The translations under genes were made by a program, and so were the position numbers. The notes under the pieces were generated by a model. That model searched no databases. It saw only the letters and a list, made by a program, of their open reading frames with translations, and had not been told where the DNA came from. A stretch of 6,031 nucleotides of DNA from Thermococci archaeon (GTDB taxonomy: Archaea > Methanobacteriota_B > Thermococci > Thermococcales > Thermococcaceae), in NCBI GenBank assembly GCA_003663535.1, contig QMUE01000093.1, forward strand, positions 1 through 6,031. The letters are read 5' to 3'. Below are positions 1 to 5,569 of the stretch, in pieces; within the stretch, counting starts at the first letter, position 1; the number at the start of each line of letters is the position of its first letter.

Positions 1-1131
1 GCTATATACTCCACAGTACACAACCTCAAAAATTCTCCAGTAGCAATAAATGGAACTGCATACTTAGAAAGGAATGGAAAACAATATCTTGCCAAGTACC
101 TAACTATGAATTTAACTCCCGGTGATAATCCAATCCAAGTAGAAATTCCAATACCCTATGGCCTTCAGGAGGGAGAATACAAACTCATTTATAAATTGGA
201 ATACCCTAAAGGCACTTATCTTTTCTCCAAAGCTTTTTACATAACTTTTGGGGTAGACCTAACCTCAATTTCCCTAGAAAAGACAGAGATCATGGAAGAT
301 GAAACAAGCACTGTATACACAACAATATTTTCCGAAAGAAATATTGTAATTAATCACACCATTGAAGTATATGGAGCTAATAACAACCTTTTGCACAATA
401 CTACTGAGAGACTAGAAATAACGAGAGGGACTACAATAACAAAAGTGACCATACCCCCATTACCCCCAGGGAGTAAGAAAGTCATAAGTAAGATAAGTTT
501 CGGTAAAACCCTCCTTGGTCAGAAATCCATTTCGTATAAAGTATTTGCATATCCCAGAATCGAGGATGTAGCATACAAAGAAGTTTCCTTAAGTAAAACT
601 ACTGGAATGTTCAATTTTTCTGTGGTAATTTATAACGCCAATTCTGAAGAAGTAACAACCAAGCTCTCATATAAATTTTTTAGATTTAATCAAACCCTTG
701 ATAAAGGCTCTCAGACACTAACTTTAAACCCTGGAGAAAACTATGTAAACATCATTGAAGATCTCCCAATAGGAGAAAAAATATTCTATGAATTTTCTCT
801 CACGAGCAATAATAAAGAACAAAAGATCAGCGACAGTTTAGAGATAACTCCCCCAATTACCTCAAACACAACCACATCAACATCCTCCTCATCAACATCT
901 ATAACAAATACAACAACTCCTCTTCCCACACCTCAAGAGAGAAACATTTTGAAGTACTTCGCTGCAGTACTTGTAGTAATCTTTCTCCTTCTATTAGCAT
1001 TATATCTAATGCCTACTTCCTCACAAAAGAGGCGTGAACGGCCCAAGCCAAAGAGAAGATCCCCTCTAGGTAGGTTTAAACGACCTAAAAGGCCTGAAAC
1101 TAGAGAATATAAAGAACTGCCTAAAAAATAG
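1..1131 (+). CDS. Membrane-anchored cell-surface protein with tandem Ig-like modules (5' end missing)
   Basis: I do not recognise a named family. The frame is open from base 1 to the TAG at 1129-1131, giving 376 visible residues; the ATG at 106 is internal, since no stop precedes it, so the true start lies outside the window. Most of the protein is alternating hydrophobic/polar beta-strand-like sequence. Three modules share a turn at the same place (LTPG, ITRG, LNPG, codons starting at 112, 418 and 724), exactly 102 residues apart. A Ser/Thr-rich stalk (847-942) is followed by one membrane helix (about 946-1014) and a 37-residue tail with 17 Lys/Arg. Eight N-X-S/T sequons lie on the presumed outer side (NGT, NLT, NHT, NTT, NFS, NQT, NTT, NTT). 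The inferred topology is an outer domain held by a C-terminal anchor with a basic cytoplasmic tail. The signal peptide and any enzymatic domain would be upstream. A structural, adhesion or receptor role is possible, but no function is shown. The protein-coding call itself is secure. Confidence 0.85.
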   Translation, partial: AIYSTVHNLKNSPVAINGTAYLERNGKQYLAKYLTMNLTPGDNPIQVEIPIPYGLQEGEYKLIYKLEYPKGTYLFSKAFYITFGVDLTSISLEKTEIMEDETSTVYTTIFSERNIVINHTIEVYGANNNLLHNTTERLEITRGTTITKVTIPPLPPGSKKVISKISFGKTLLGQKSISYKVFAYPRIEDVAYKEVSLSKTTGMFNFSVVIYNANSEEVTTKLSYKFFRFNQTLDKGSQTLTLNPGENYVNIIEDLPIGEKIFYEFSLTSNNKEQKISDSLEITPPITSNTTTSTSSSSTSITNTTTPLPTPQERNILKYFAAVLVVIFLLLLALYLMPTSSQKRRERPKPKRRSPLGRFKRPKRPETREYKELPKK

Positions 1132-1133
1132 GG

Positions 1134-1146
1134 AAACATTTATTAA
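1134..1146 (+). promoter_or_regulatory. Archaeal BRE/TATA promoter for RNase P RNA
   Basis: A purine-rich BRE-like GAAACA (1134-1139) leads into TTTATTAA (1139-1146), a good match to the archaeal TATA box. It begins 3 nt after the stop codon of the surface-protein gene. Typical archaeal spacing would place transcription start near 1168-1172, about 40 nt before helix P1 of RNase P RNA. Having its own promoter fits a stable RNA gene. The start site is inferred. Confidence 0.6.
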
Positions 1147-1173
1147 CTTTCTATCTTTTCCTTGCTTGTAAGA

Positions 1174-1189
1174 CCCCTTCCGAAAGGGG
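1174..1189 (+). other. Perfect hairpin in the RNase P RNA leader
   Basis: CCCCTT (1174-1179) and AAGGGG (1184-1189) form a perfect 6-bp stem closed by a CCGA loop. Directly downstream, AGGT/ACCT or GTAG/CTAC can form a second, weaker stem around 1190-1205. Both lie between the predicted transcription start and helix P1. They may be part of a processed precursor leader or of a longer mature 5' end. The stem is visible; its role is unknown. Confidence 0.55.
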
Positions 1190-1212
1190 AGGTAGTTCAC
1201 CTACTGTAAAAT

Positions 1213-1537
1213 GGTGAGGGAGCTGGGGCTGTCGGGTGTTAAAACCCGAGGAAGTTCCGCCCACCACACCGGAACGTGGTGCCGCAAGGCACCTCCTGAA
1301 AGGGAGGGCAACGGCACAGAAACGACACGTCCTCTCATGTATGAGAATGAAAGCGGAGAAGGGAACTCGTAAGAGTTCCCGAGATAACCCGCCGACGACT
1401 TGAGAGGGAACGGTGAAACGGCCGCCCCACGTGGTGCAAGGCCAAGAGAGGGGTGATGAGTTCCCGGTGGGAGCCCCGTGGTAGGCCGCTCAGTCGAATG
1501 CCCCAGAGTACAGAAGGCGGGCTATAGCTCCCTCACC
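1213..1537 (+). ncRNA. rnpB: RNase P RNA (archaeal, A-type)
   Basis: This is the catalytic RNA of RNase P, which removes the 5' leader of pre-tRNAs together with archaeal Rpp proteins. The ends are set by helix P1, a perfect 11-bp pairing of 1213-1223 with 1527-1537. Conserved blocks are visible: CR-I GAGGAAGTTCC (1248-1258), CR-II ACAGAAA (1316-1322), CR-III TGCAAGG (1435-1441), CR-IV AGTCGAAT (1492-1499) and CR-V ACAGAAGGCGGGCTA (1510-1524). Helices traced by hand: P2 1224-1229/1500-1505; P3 1233-1237/1244-1248; P4 between CR-I and CR-V; P5 1260-1265/1466-1471; P7 1271-1275/1460-1464; P8 1278-1283/1288-1293 with a GCAA tetraloop; P9 1294-1297/1302-1305 with GAAA; P10/11 1331-1337/1401-1407; P12 1361-1368/1373-1380 with GTAA. 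Its length of 325 nt suits Thermococcales RNase P RNAs. GC is about 60%, far above the flanking genes, as expected of a stable RNA in a hyperthermophile. The last 5 nt overlap the stop end of the opposing transporter gene. Confidence 0.96.
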
Positions 1538-2390
1538 TCATTTTTATGTCCAAGAGTGATGCTATCAATATCAGCGAACCACCAATAACCGTTTTAAATG
1601 TAGGAATTTCTCCAAAGAGTATTGCTGCATAAACTATTGCACTTAAAGGGTCAAGATAGCTTAAAATAGCTGCCTCATTTGCTTCGACTTCTTTAAGCCC
1701 ATCCATGTATATAAATAGGGCAACGACAGTATGAAAAATCGCTATAATGAGAATAATTGCAAGTGAGCTCGAAGTAATATGAAAAGTGCCTACACCCACC
1801 AGAATGGGGAAAAGAATCAATGTGGCAAACAATAACTGGAAAAATGTTAAATATGTACTATCAACATCTCTAAGATACCTACCAAGTACTGTCACACTAG
1901 CATAGAATATTGCACCTAAAAGAGCAAACACTACTCCTAAAAAATCCTTATTTCCAAGAGAGAATTCAGCTTGAGTGCCTATTATAAGTGCTCCTAAAAA
2001 TGCCAAAAATACTAAAAATAATCTTTTTCTTGTAATCCTCTCTCTCAAAAACACTGAAGAGAGAACAACCACCAATATCGGTGCCAAGTAATAAATGAGG
2101 GTTGCTTTAGCTATATCCGTATATATTACCGCAGAAAAGAAAAATACCCAGTTTAATGCTAAGATAACTCCTAAAACACACAACAAGAGAAGTTTGTGTC
2201 TCACAGCTGAAAAAGCTTTTTTGGCCCACATAATGTCCTGCAATGAGTGCACAAAAATAAGAACTAGGCTTCCTAGAAGAACCCTATAAAATGCCAATCT
2301 AAGACCATCCAACCCGGAGTATCTAGCAAAAATCCCCACGCTTCCCCATATTAACATAGAAAGTATTATTTTAACCCTGCCTTGGAGCAT
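1533..2390 (-). CDS. EamA/DMT-superfamily membrane transporter
   Basis: A predicted inner-membrane permease of the drug/metabolite transporter superfamily, 285 residues with about ten hydrophobic helices. It shows the two-repeat EamA layout: repeat 1 about residues 5-137, repeat 2 about 150-280. Each repeat carries the signature Pro-containing helix ending in an acidic residue (APILVVVLSSVFLRE at 103-117; DPLSAIVYAAILFGE at 247-261). Members move amino acids, nucleotides or other metabolites; the substrate cannot be told here. I chose the ATG at 2390 because a strong GGAGGAG site sits 5 nt upstream, at 2402-2396. A TTG start at 2417 would add nine residues but lies upstream of that site, inside priS. 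The gene follows priS by 2 nt and reads as the last gene of the primase operon. Its stop (1533-1535) lies within the 3' strand of RNase P RNA helix P1, and no T-run terminator is seen just beyond it, so the transcript may continue antisense to RNase P RNA. Confidence 0.9.
   Translation of the reverse strand: MLQGRVKIILSMLIWGSVGIFARYSGLDGLRLAFYRVLLGSLVLIFVHSLQDIMWAKKAFSAVRHKLLLLCVLGVILALNWVFFFSAVIYTDIAKATLIYYLAPILVVVLSSVFLRERITRKRLFLVFLAFLGALIIGTQAEFSLGNKDFLGVVFALLGAIFYASVTVLGRYLRDVDSTYLTFFQLLFATLILFPILVGVGTFHITSSSLAIILIIAIFHTVVALFIYMDGLKEVEANEAAILSYLDPLSAIVYAAILFGEIPTFKTVIGGSLILIASLLDIKMR
1541..1545 (+). terminator. Possible T-run terminator of RNase P RNA
   Basis: A TTTTT run begins 4 nt after the end of helix P1. 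Archaeal RNA polymerase terminates at oligo-T on the non-template strand, so this is the natural candidate for the RNase P transcript 3' end. A single T5 run is weak, and it lies inside the opposing transporter coding sequence, so the exact end is uncertain. Confidence 0.4.
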
Positions 2391-2392
2391 CT

Positions 2393-3421
2393 CTACTCCT
2401 CCATGGTTTCCTTCCAAAGGTTGTATGCTTCTTTGACCTCCTTTTCTCTGAACTTCGGAACAGCATCTTTAAAAGGATTGAACTTTTCAAGGTCTTTTTC
2501 ATCATTTCCAATGTACGTGGCCACAAGGCCCACTTTAGAGTGTAATGAAGAGGGGACTCTTAGAATTCTTTTCACATCTACTGTAACCCTGCCATCAAAA
2601 TAAGCTTTGGAGAATGTAGTCGACAAGCTAAAAAGCCTTAGAAGTGTTTTATAACCCACACCTCGAGAAAACACGCTTAGCATTGCCTTTTTTACAAAAT
2701 TCTCGTATATTTCATCTCTTCTATCGATTATTTGCTCAATTTGACGTTTATTTAGACCAATATTTCGTAGATGATATTCGGAAACCCGCTTGATAAAGTA
2801 TCCAAATCTAAGTCGAAATACTCTGTAATAAGCAGAAGAGAGTAAGATTTTCCTTTCCTGGAGATCCTCAAACGTTATCTCCTCAGCACTGGAGATGTAA
2901 GATAAAACCTTTTCTCTCGCTTTTGAATCTAGTCCAAGCGCCCAATCATCTAAAACCCTTACATGGTACCCTCTTCCAGAGTAAATAAGATGAATATTCT
3001 CAAATCCAAAGTCTTCTCTTAAAATTAGAAGAGTATCTTTAGCGAGTTCTTTAGCATCATCCAAACAGATTGGACACACTTTTCCTGTTTCATGATTACA
3101 TCTTTTTAGTGGTAAATCTTTCGCATCTATATCAAAAACTAGTTCTGCTCCTAACCATCCCTCCATATTCTTAGGTTCCTCATAAAGGGCAACACTTGAA
3201 TAAATTGAATATGGGGCCGTTATCTTTACATAATCTTCAAGATCTTTTATATGGTGAAATACATTTTTCCTATCGTTAGGGCCCTCCCCCGTATGATCGA
3301 AACCAAACTCCCTATTTTCGAGAGTTTTAGTTATGAATGAGGGCATTTTCTTCACATTCCATTCCTTCAAGTAGTAAATCTTTCTTTCTTCTTTGGTCAT
3401 TTCCTTAAAAAGCTCACTCAT
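2393..3421 (-). CDS. priS: DNA primase small (catalytic) subunit PriS
   Basis: Catalytic subunit of the archaeal/eukaryotic-type primase (AEP fold), which makes primers at the replication fork; Thermococcales versions can also extend with dNTPs. The protein has 342 residues, close to the family norm of about 345. The catalytic acidic pair is in FDIDAKD (D97, D99), and D282 in VTVDVKR is the likely third metal ligand. SGRGYHVRV (148-156) is the conserved SGRGxHV nucleotide-binding motif, and SSLHSK (291-296) is the conserved basic/His motif near the triphosphate. A zinc-binding knuckle is formed by C108, H110, C116 and C119 (CNHETGKVCPIC). Nothing essential appears to be missing. The ATG at 3421 overlaps the priL stop as ATGA and is preceded by GGTGAGGAG, so the two subunits are probably translationally coupled. 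The gene is followed after 2 nt by the transporter. Confidence 0.98.
   Translation of the reverse strand: MSELFKEMTKEERKIYYLKEWNVKKMPSFITKTLENREFGFDHTGEGPNDRKNVFHHIKDLEDYVKITAPYSIYSSVALYEEPKNMEGWLGAELVFDIDAKDLPLKRCNHETGKVCPICLDDAKELAKDTLLILREDFGFENIHLIYSGRGYHVRVLDDWALGLDSKAREKVLSYISSAEEITFEDLQERKILLSSAYYRVFRLRFGYFIKRVSEYHLRNIGLNKRQIEQIIDRRDEIYENFVKKAMLSVFSRGVGYKTLLRLFSLSTTFSKAYFDGRVTVDVKRILRVPSSLHSKVGLVATYIGNDEKDLEKFNPFKDAVPKFREKEVKEAYNLWKETMEE
2396..2402 (-). promoter_or_regulatory. Ribosome binding site deciding the transporter start
   Basis: GGAGGAG ends 5 nt before the ATG at 2390 and overlaps the last codons and stop of priS. This supports the internal ATG over the upstream TTG and suggests translational coupling to priS. 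Confidence 0.7.
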
Positions 3422-4611
3422 TGCTCCTCACCAGCTGTATTTTGCTTTTTACTTTGCAGGTAAAGCTTTCTTAGGTAGTAAGTAAGAGGATTTTTGATAT
3501 ATCTACAATCCCGATCAGGTTTACAAAGTTGAGGTGCACTTGCCCGAATTTTCTCACAATTGGGGGGGAAGTACCAAGTAGAATTCCCACTATCTTCTAA
3601 ATTTGGTTCTAGAGTGTATCCAAACCCCAAGTGATACCATATATTTTTGATCTCATTTGGCTGATCTTGGAACAGCGGTGGACTGCATCTATTGCCCGCT
3701 TGAATTATTACTGGTAATATTTCTTCCTTGATGACCTTTAGATCCTTTATACAGTCCTTGACTTTAACATCCCTTTTAGGTGGATTTGGGCAGATTCTAG
3801 CATAACTTAGAAATGAAGTCAAAAGAACTGTTATTCCGTAGTTTCTTAACCCACTAGGCACTCCATTTAAAGTTATTCTAATACAAGGAGGAAAGAGGTT
3901 AAACCGAAGAGGTTGAGCAGTTGTACTTCCTAATCTTTCAAATTTCTCTTTAAAATGCTCCCTTGCGACCTCACTCAGCTCAGAGTACAGTTTCATGTAA
4001 TATTTAGGTAACTCTTCCCGAATTTCATAAAGAATGTTAACTGCCTTCTCCAAGTTTTTTTCAAAACTTTTTTTCCATAATCTAATTAGCTGAGACCTGT
4101 TAAGGTAGACATAACCTTTCCTTACATAAAACCCCTTTAGAGAGTCTTCATTAAATATTAAGAAATCTTTTAGAGCCATTTTATATTGAAGAACGTGCCG
4201 TTCCTTCTCTTCTGGTGGCAATTCCTCATGCAAGCTTTTTTCAAGTATTACTCTATCTTTTCTGGGAAGTTCACTGGTGTTTACTCTTTCAACAGGCAAA
4301 GCCAATTCTTCAAACTCTCCTGCTTCCTTTATCTTCTTTAAGTAGATTTTTAGATTCGTATCCTTAACCAGCTCCATTTCCAAACCATAGGGTGAAAATG
4401 CTAAAGCTCCCAATAGTGCATAGAAACTTATCAAATCCTTCCACTCATCTAACTGTAAAATCGATTGTGGAACATCTCCCTCTTTCACCCATTTAACTCT
4501 CTCCAATGCCATCTTAGTATCAAGATAATTTGGAATAACCTCTAAAAAATCATTGATGCTACCAAATTCATTTAAGAGTTCTTGTGCCCGCTTTCCAAAG
4601 GGATCTAACAT
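3418..4611 (-). CDS. priL: DNA primase large subunit PriL
   Basis: Regulatory, iron-sulfur subunit that binds PriS and is needed for primer initiation and length control. The protein has 397 residues. The N-terminal roughly 230 residues are mainly helical and hold the PriS-binding domain. The C-terminal domain, from about 240, carries the conserved cysteines of the 4Fe-4S cluster: C243 in PPCI, C309 in NRCSPPLF, C352 in FPPNC, and C363 and C369 just before YIKNPLTYY. Which four ligate the cluster needs an alignment; C274 and C287 are further cysteines less likely to take part. The ATG at 4611 is preceded by AGGTGG (4621-4616) with 4-nt spacing. This is the first gene of the minus-strand cluster, ending in an ATGA overlap with priS. 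It is divergent from the KaiC-like gene across a 194-nt gap. Confidence 0.97.
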   Translation of the reverse strand: MLDPFGKRAQELLNEFGSINDFLEVIPNYLDTKMALERVKWVKEGDVPQSILQLDEWKDLISFYALLGALAFSPYGLEMELVKDTNLKIYLKKIKEAGEFEELALPVERVNTSELPRKDRVILEKSLHEELPPEEKERHVLQYKMALKDFLIFNEDSLKGFYVRKGYVYLNRSQLIRLWKKSFEKNLEKAVNILYEIREELPKYYMKLYSELSEVAREHFKEKFERLGSTTAQPLRFNLFPPCIRITLNGVPSGLRNYGITVLLTSFLSYARICPNPPKRDVKVKDCIKDLKVIKEEILPVIIQAGNRCSPPLFQDQPNEIKNIWYHLGFGYTLEPNLEDSGNSTWYFPPNCEKIRASAPQLCKPDRDCRYIKNPLTYYLRKLYLQSKKQNTAGEEQ

Positions 4612-4638
4612 GCACCCACCTTCTATTAATGCTCATAT

Positions 4639-4656
4639 TAAAATAAAACTCTTTTG
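4639..4656 (-). promoter_or_regulatory. Candidate promoter of the priL-priS-transporter operon
   Basis: On the minus strand a BRE-like CAAAAGA (4656-4650) precedes GTTTTATTTTA (4649-4639). Normal spacing would start transcription near 4620, leaving a leader of about 10 nt that holds little more than the ribosome binding site, as is common in Thermococcales. A competing TATA, TTATATT at 4672-4666, would start near 4643. The region is very AT-rich, so the choice is uncertain. Confidence 0.4.
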
Positions 4657-4663
4657 TTAATTA

Positions 4664-4691
4664 CCAATATAAAAAAAGATCAAAATATTGG
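4664..4691. repeat. Inverted repeat in the divergent promoter region
   Basis: CCAATAT (4664-4670) and ATATTGG (4685-4691) are perfect inverted copies separated by 14 nt, so half-site centres are 21 bp apart, about two helical turns. It lies about 50 bp upstream of the priL start and on the distal side of the KaiC-gene promoter. It is a possible regulator operator. The arms are AT-rich apart from the terminal CC/GG, so chance is a real alternative. Confidence 0.35.
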
Positions 4692-4731
4692 AAAAAATAT
4701 AATATACCTCAGTACCACATGTATAAGCTTC

Positions 4732-4747
4732 CAAAAACCTTATATTA
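4732..4747 (+). promoter_or_regulatory. Candidate promoter of the KaiC-like gene pair
   Basis: A BRE-like CAAAAAC (4732-4738) followed by TTATATTA (4740-4747) is a good Thermococcales-type BRE/TATA pair. Transcription would start near 4768-4772, giving a leader of about 35 nt before the ATG at 4806. No terminator is seen between the two ATPase genes, apart from a T5 run at 5563-5567 inside the second gene's leader. Confidence 0.55.
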
Positions 4748-4794
4748 TCCTATTAAATAACTTTAACAGTTGAGTGTAAATTGAATTAATTACA

Positions 4795-4800
4795 AGGTGG
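4795..4800 (+). promoter_or_regulatory. Ribosome binding site deciding the KaiC-like gene start
   Basis: AGGTGG ends 5 nt before the ATG at 4806 and matches the archaeal GGTG-type Shine-Dalgarno. The in-frame GTG at 4797 lies inside this site, so it is unlikely to be the start. Confidence 0.65.
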
Positions 4801-4805
4801 AGATT

Positions 4806-5555
4806 ATGATTGACCCATTTTCAGCTAAGAGAATTAAAAGTGGAATACCTGGGTTTGATGATTTGATAGGAGGAGGATTCCCCGACCAATCCACTGTCCT
4901 CATAACTGGTAGTACAGGTACTGGAAAAACCACATTCGTGGCACAGTACATATACAAAGGAGCAGAGGAATATGGGGAACCTGGAGTTTTAGTTTCATTA
5001 GAAGAAAGAGCCAAAGATATTAGAAGAGAAATGGAACAATTTGGATGGGAGCTTGAGAAATATGAAAAACAAGGGCTCATAGCAATAGTGGATGGTGTTA
5101 GTTCTATCTCTGGAATTCCTTCTGAAGAAAAGTTTGTATTAGAAGACACCCTTAATGTTGACAGCTTTTTGAGGTATGTATATCGTGTTGTAAAATCAAT
5201 AAATGCCAAACGATTGGCAATTGATTCCATTCCATCAATAGCTTTCAGGCTTCAAAATGAAGGAGAGATTAGGAAAGTTCTATTAAAACTCAACACAATT
5301 CTTCTTGAAATGGGGGTCACGAGTCTTCTAACTACAGAAGCTCCTGATCCCAAAGGGGGAAAAATCAGCAAATATGGGATCGAAGAGTACATTTCCAGAG
5401 GCGTAGTACTCCTTGATCTACAGGAAAAAAATATAGAACTAAAGAGATACCTCCTAGTCAGAAAAATGCGCGGAACTAAACATTCAATGAGAAAATATCC
5501 CTTTGAAATTACAAGCAGAGGAGTCGTGGTTTACCCAAGTGGAGAGATCTATTAA
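4806..5555 (+). CDS. KaiC-like RecA-superfamily ATPase (single domain)
   Basis: A single-domain KaiC/RAD55-type ATPase of 249 residues, usual for archaeal KaiC-like proteins such as the UPF0273 group. Landmarks in order: the entry motif IKSGIPGFDDLIGGGFP (10-26), Walker A GSTGTGKTT (35-43), the catalytic glutamate pair E66-E67 in VSLEER, the family pattern QFGWELEKYEKQGLIAIVDG (78-97), Walker B RLAIDS with D140, and the KMRGTKHS segment (220-227) holding the probable inter-subunit basic finger, followed by YPFEITSRGVVVYP. All core catalytic residues are present, so ATP binding, hydrolysis and ring formation are expected. In family members these proteins act in signalling or regulation; no circadian role should be assumed, as only one RecA domain is present and no kaiA/kaiB is seen. 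ATG 4806 is preferred over GTG 4797 on ribosome-binding-site grounds. The next ATPase gene starts 14 nt downstream, implying an operon. Function beyond the ATPase is unknown. Confidence 0.93.
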   Translation: MIDPFSAKRIKSGIPGFDDLIGGGFPDQSTVLITGSTGTGKTTFVAQYIYKGAEEYGEPGVLVSLEERAKDIRREMEQFGWELEKYEKQGLIAIVDGVSSISGIPSEEKFVLEDTLNVDSFLRYVYRVVKSINAKRLAIDSIPSIAFRLQNEGEIRKVLLKLNTILLEMGVTSLLTTEAPDPKGGKISKYGIEEYISRGVVLLDLQEKNIELKRYLLVRKMRGTKHSMRKYPFEITSRGVVVYPSGEIY

Positions 5556-5560
5556 GGAGG
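5554..5560 (+). promoter_or_regulatory. Strong ribosome binding site for the TTG-started second ATPase
   Basis: AAGGAGG overlaps the TAA stop of the upstream gene (5553-5555) and ends 9 nt before the TTG at 5570. It is the strongest Shine-Dalgarno match in the window and offsets the weak start codon. The overlap with the stop suggests translational coupling. Confidence 0.65.
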
Positions 5561-5569
5561 GATTTTTAA

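Noticed and set aside
933..1139. Minus-strand open frame of 68 codons opposite the surface-protein tail
   Set aside because: It is a shadow of the basic, Pro-rich tail and membrane helix, overlaps the RNase P promoter, and has no recognisable domain.
1211..1217. ATGGTGA as a box C motif of a C/D guide RNA
   Set aside because: It differs from RUGAUGA, no box D pairs with it at the right distance, and most of it is the 5' strand of RNase P RNA helix P1.
2095..2289. Plus-strand open frame inside the transporter gene
   Set aside because: It lies antisense to well-supported membrane helices, with no domain and no promoter of its own.
2388..2417. TTG at 2417 as transporter start
   Set aside because: It precedes the GGAGGAG ribosome binding site, which is placed correctly for the ATG at 2390, and the extra nine residues are hydrophilic and inside priS.
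2382..2603. Plus-strand open frame across the priS/transporter junction
   Set aside because: It lies antisense to conserved primase sequence including the D282 and SSLHSK motifs, with low-complexity composition typical of a shadow frame.
4797..4808. GTG at 4797 as KaiC-like gene start
   Set aside because: The GTG is itself part of the AGGTGG ribosome binding site that serves the ATG at 4806.
4790..5230. Minus-strand open frame of 146 codons opposite the KaiC-like gene
   Set aside because: It overlaps the Walker A and Walker B coding region of a clear ATPase; the Ser/Pro-rich product is typical of reverse-strand reading.
4806..5555. Circadian clock assignment for the KaiC-like gene
   Set aside because: The protein has one RecA domain only, and no kaiA or kaiB is visible; the resemblance is to the archaeal single-domain ATPases of unknown role.
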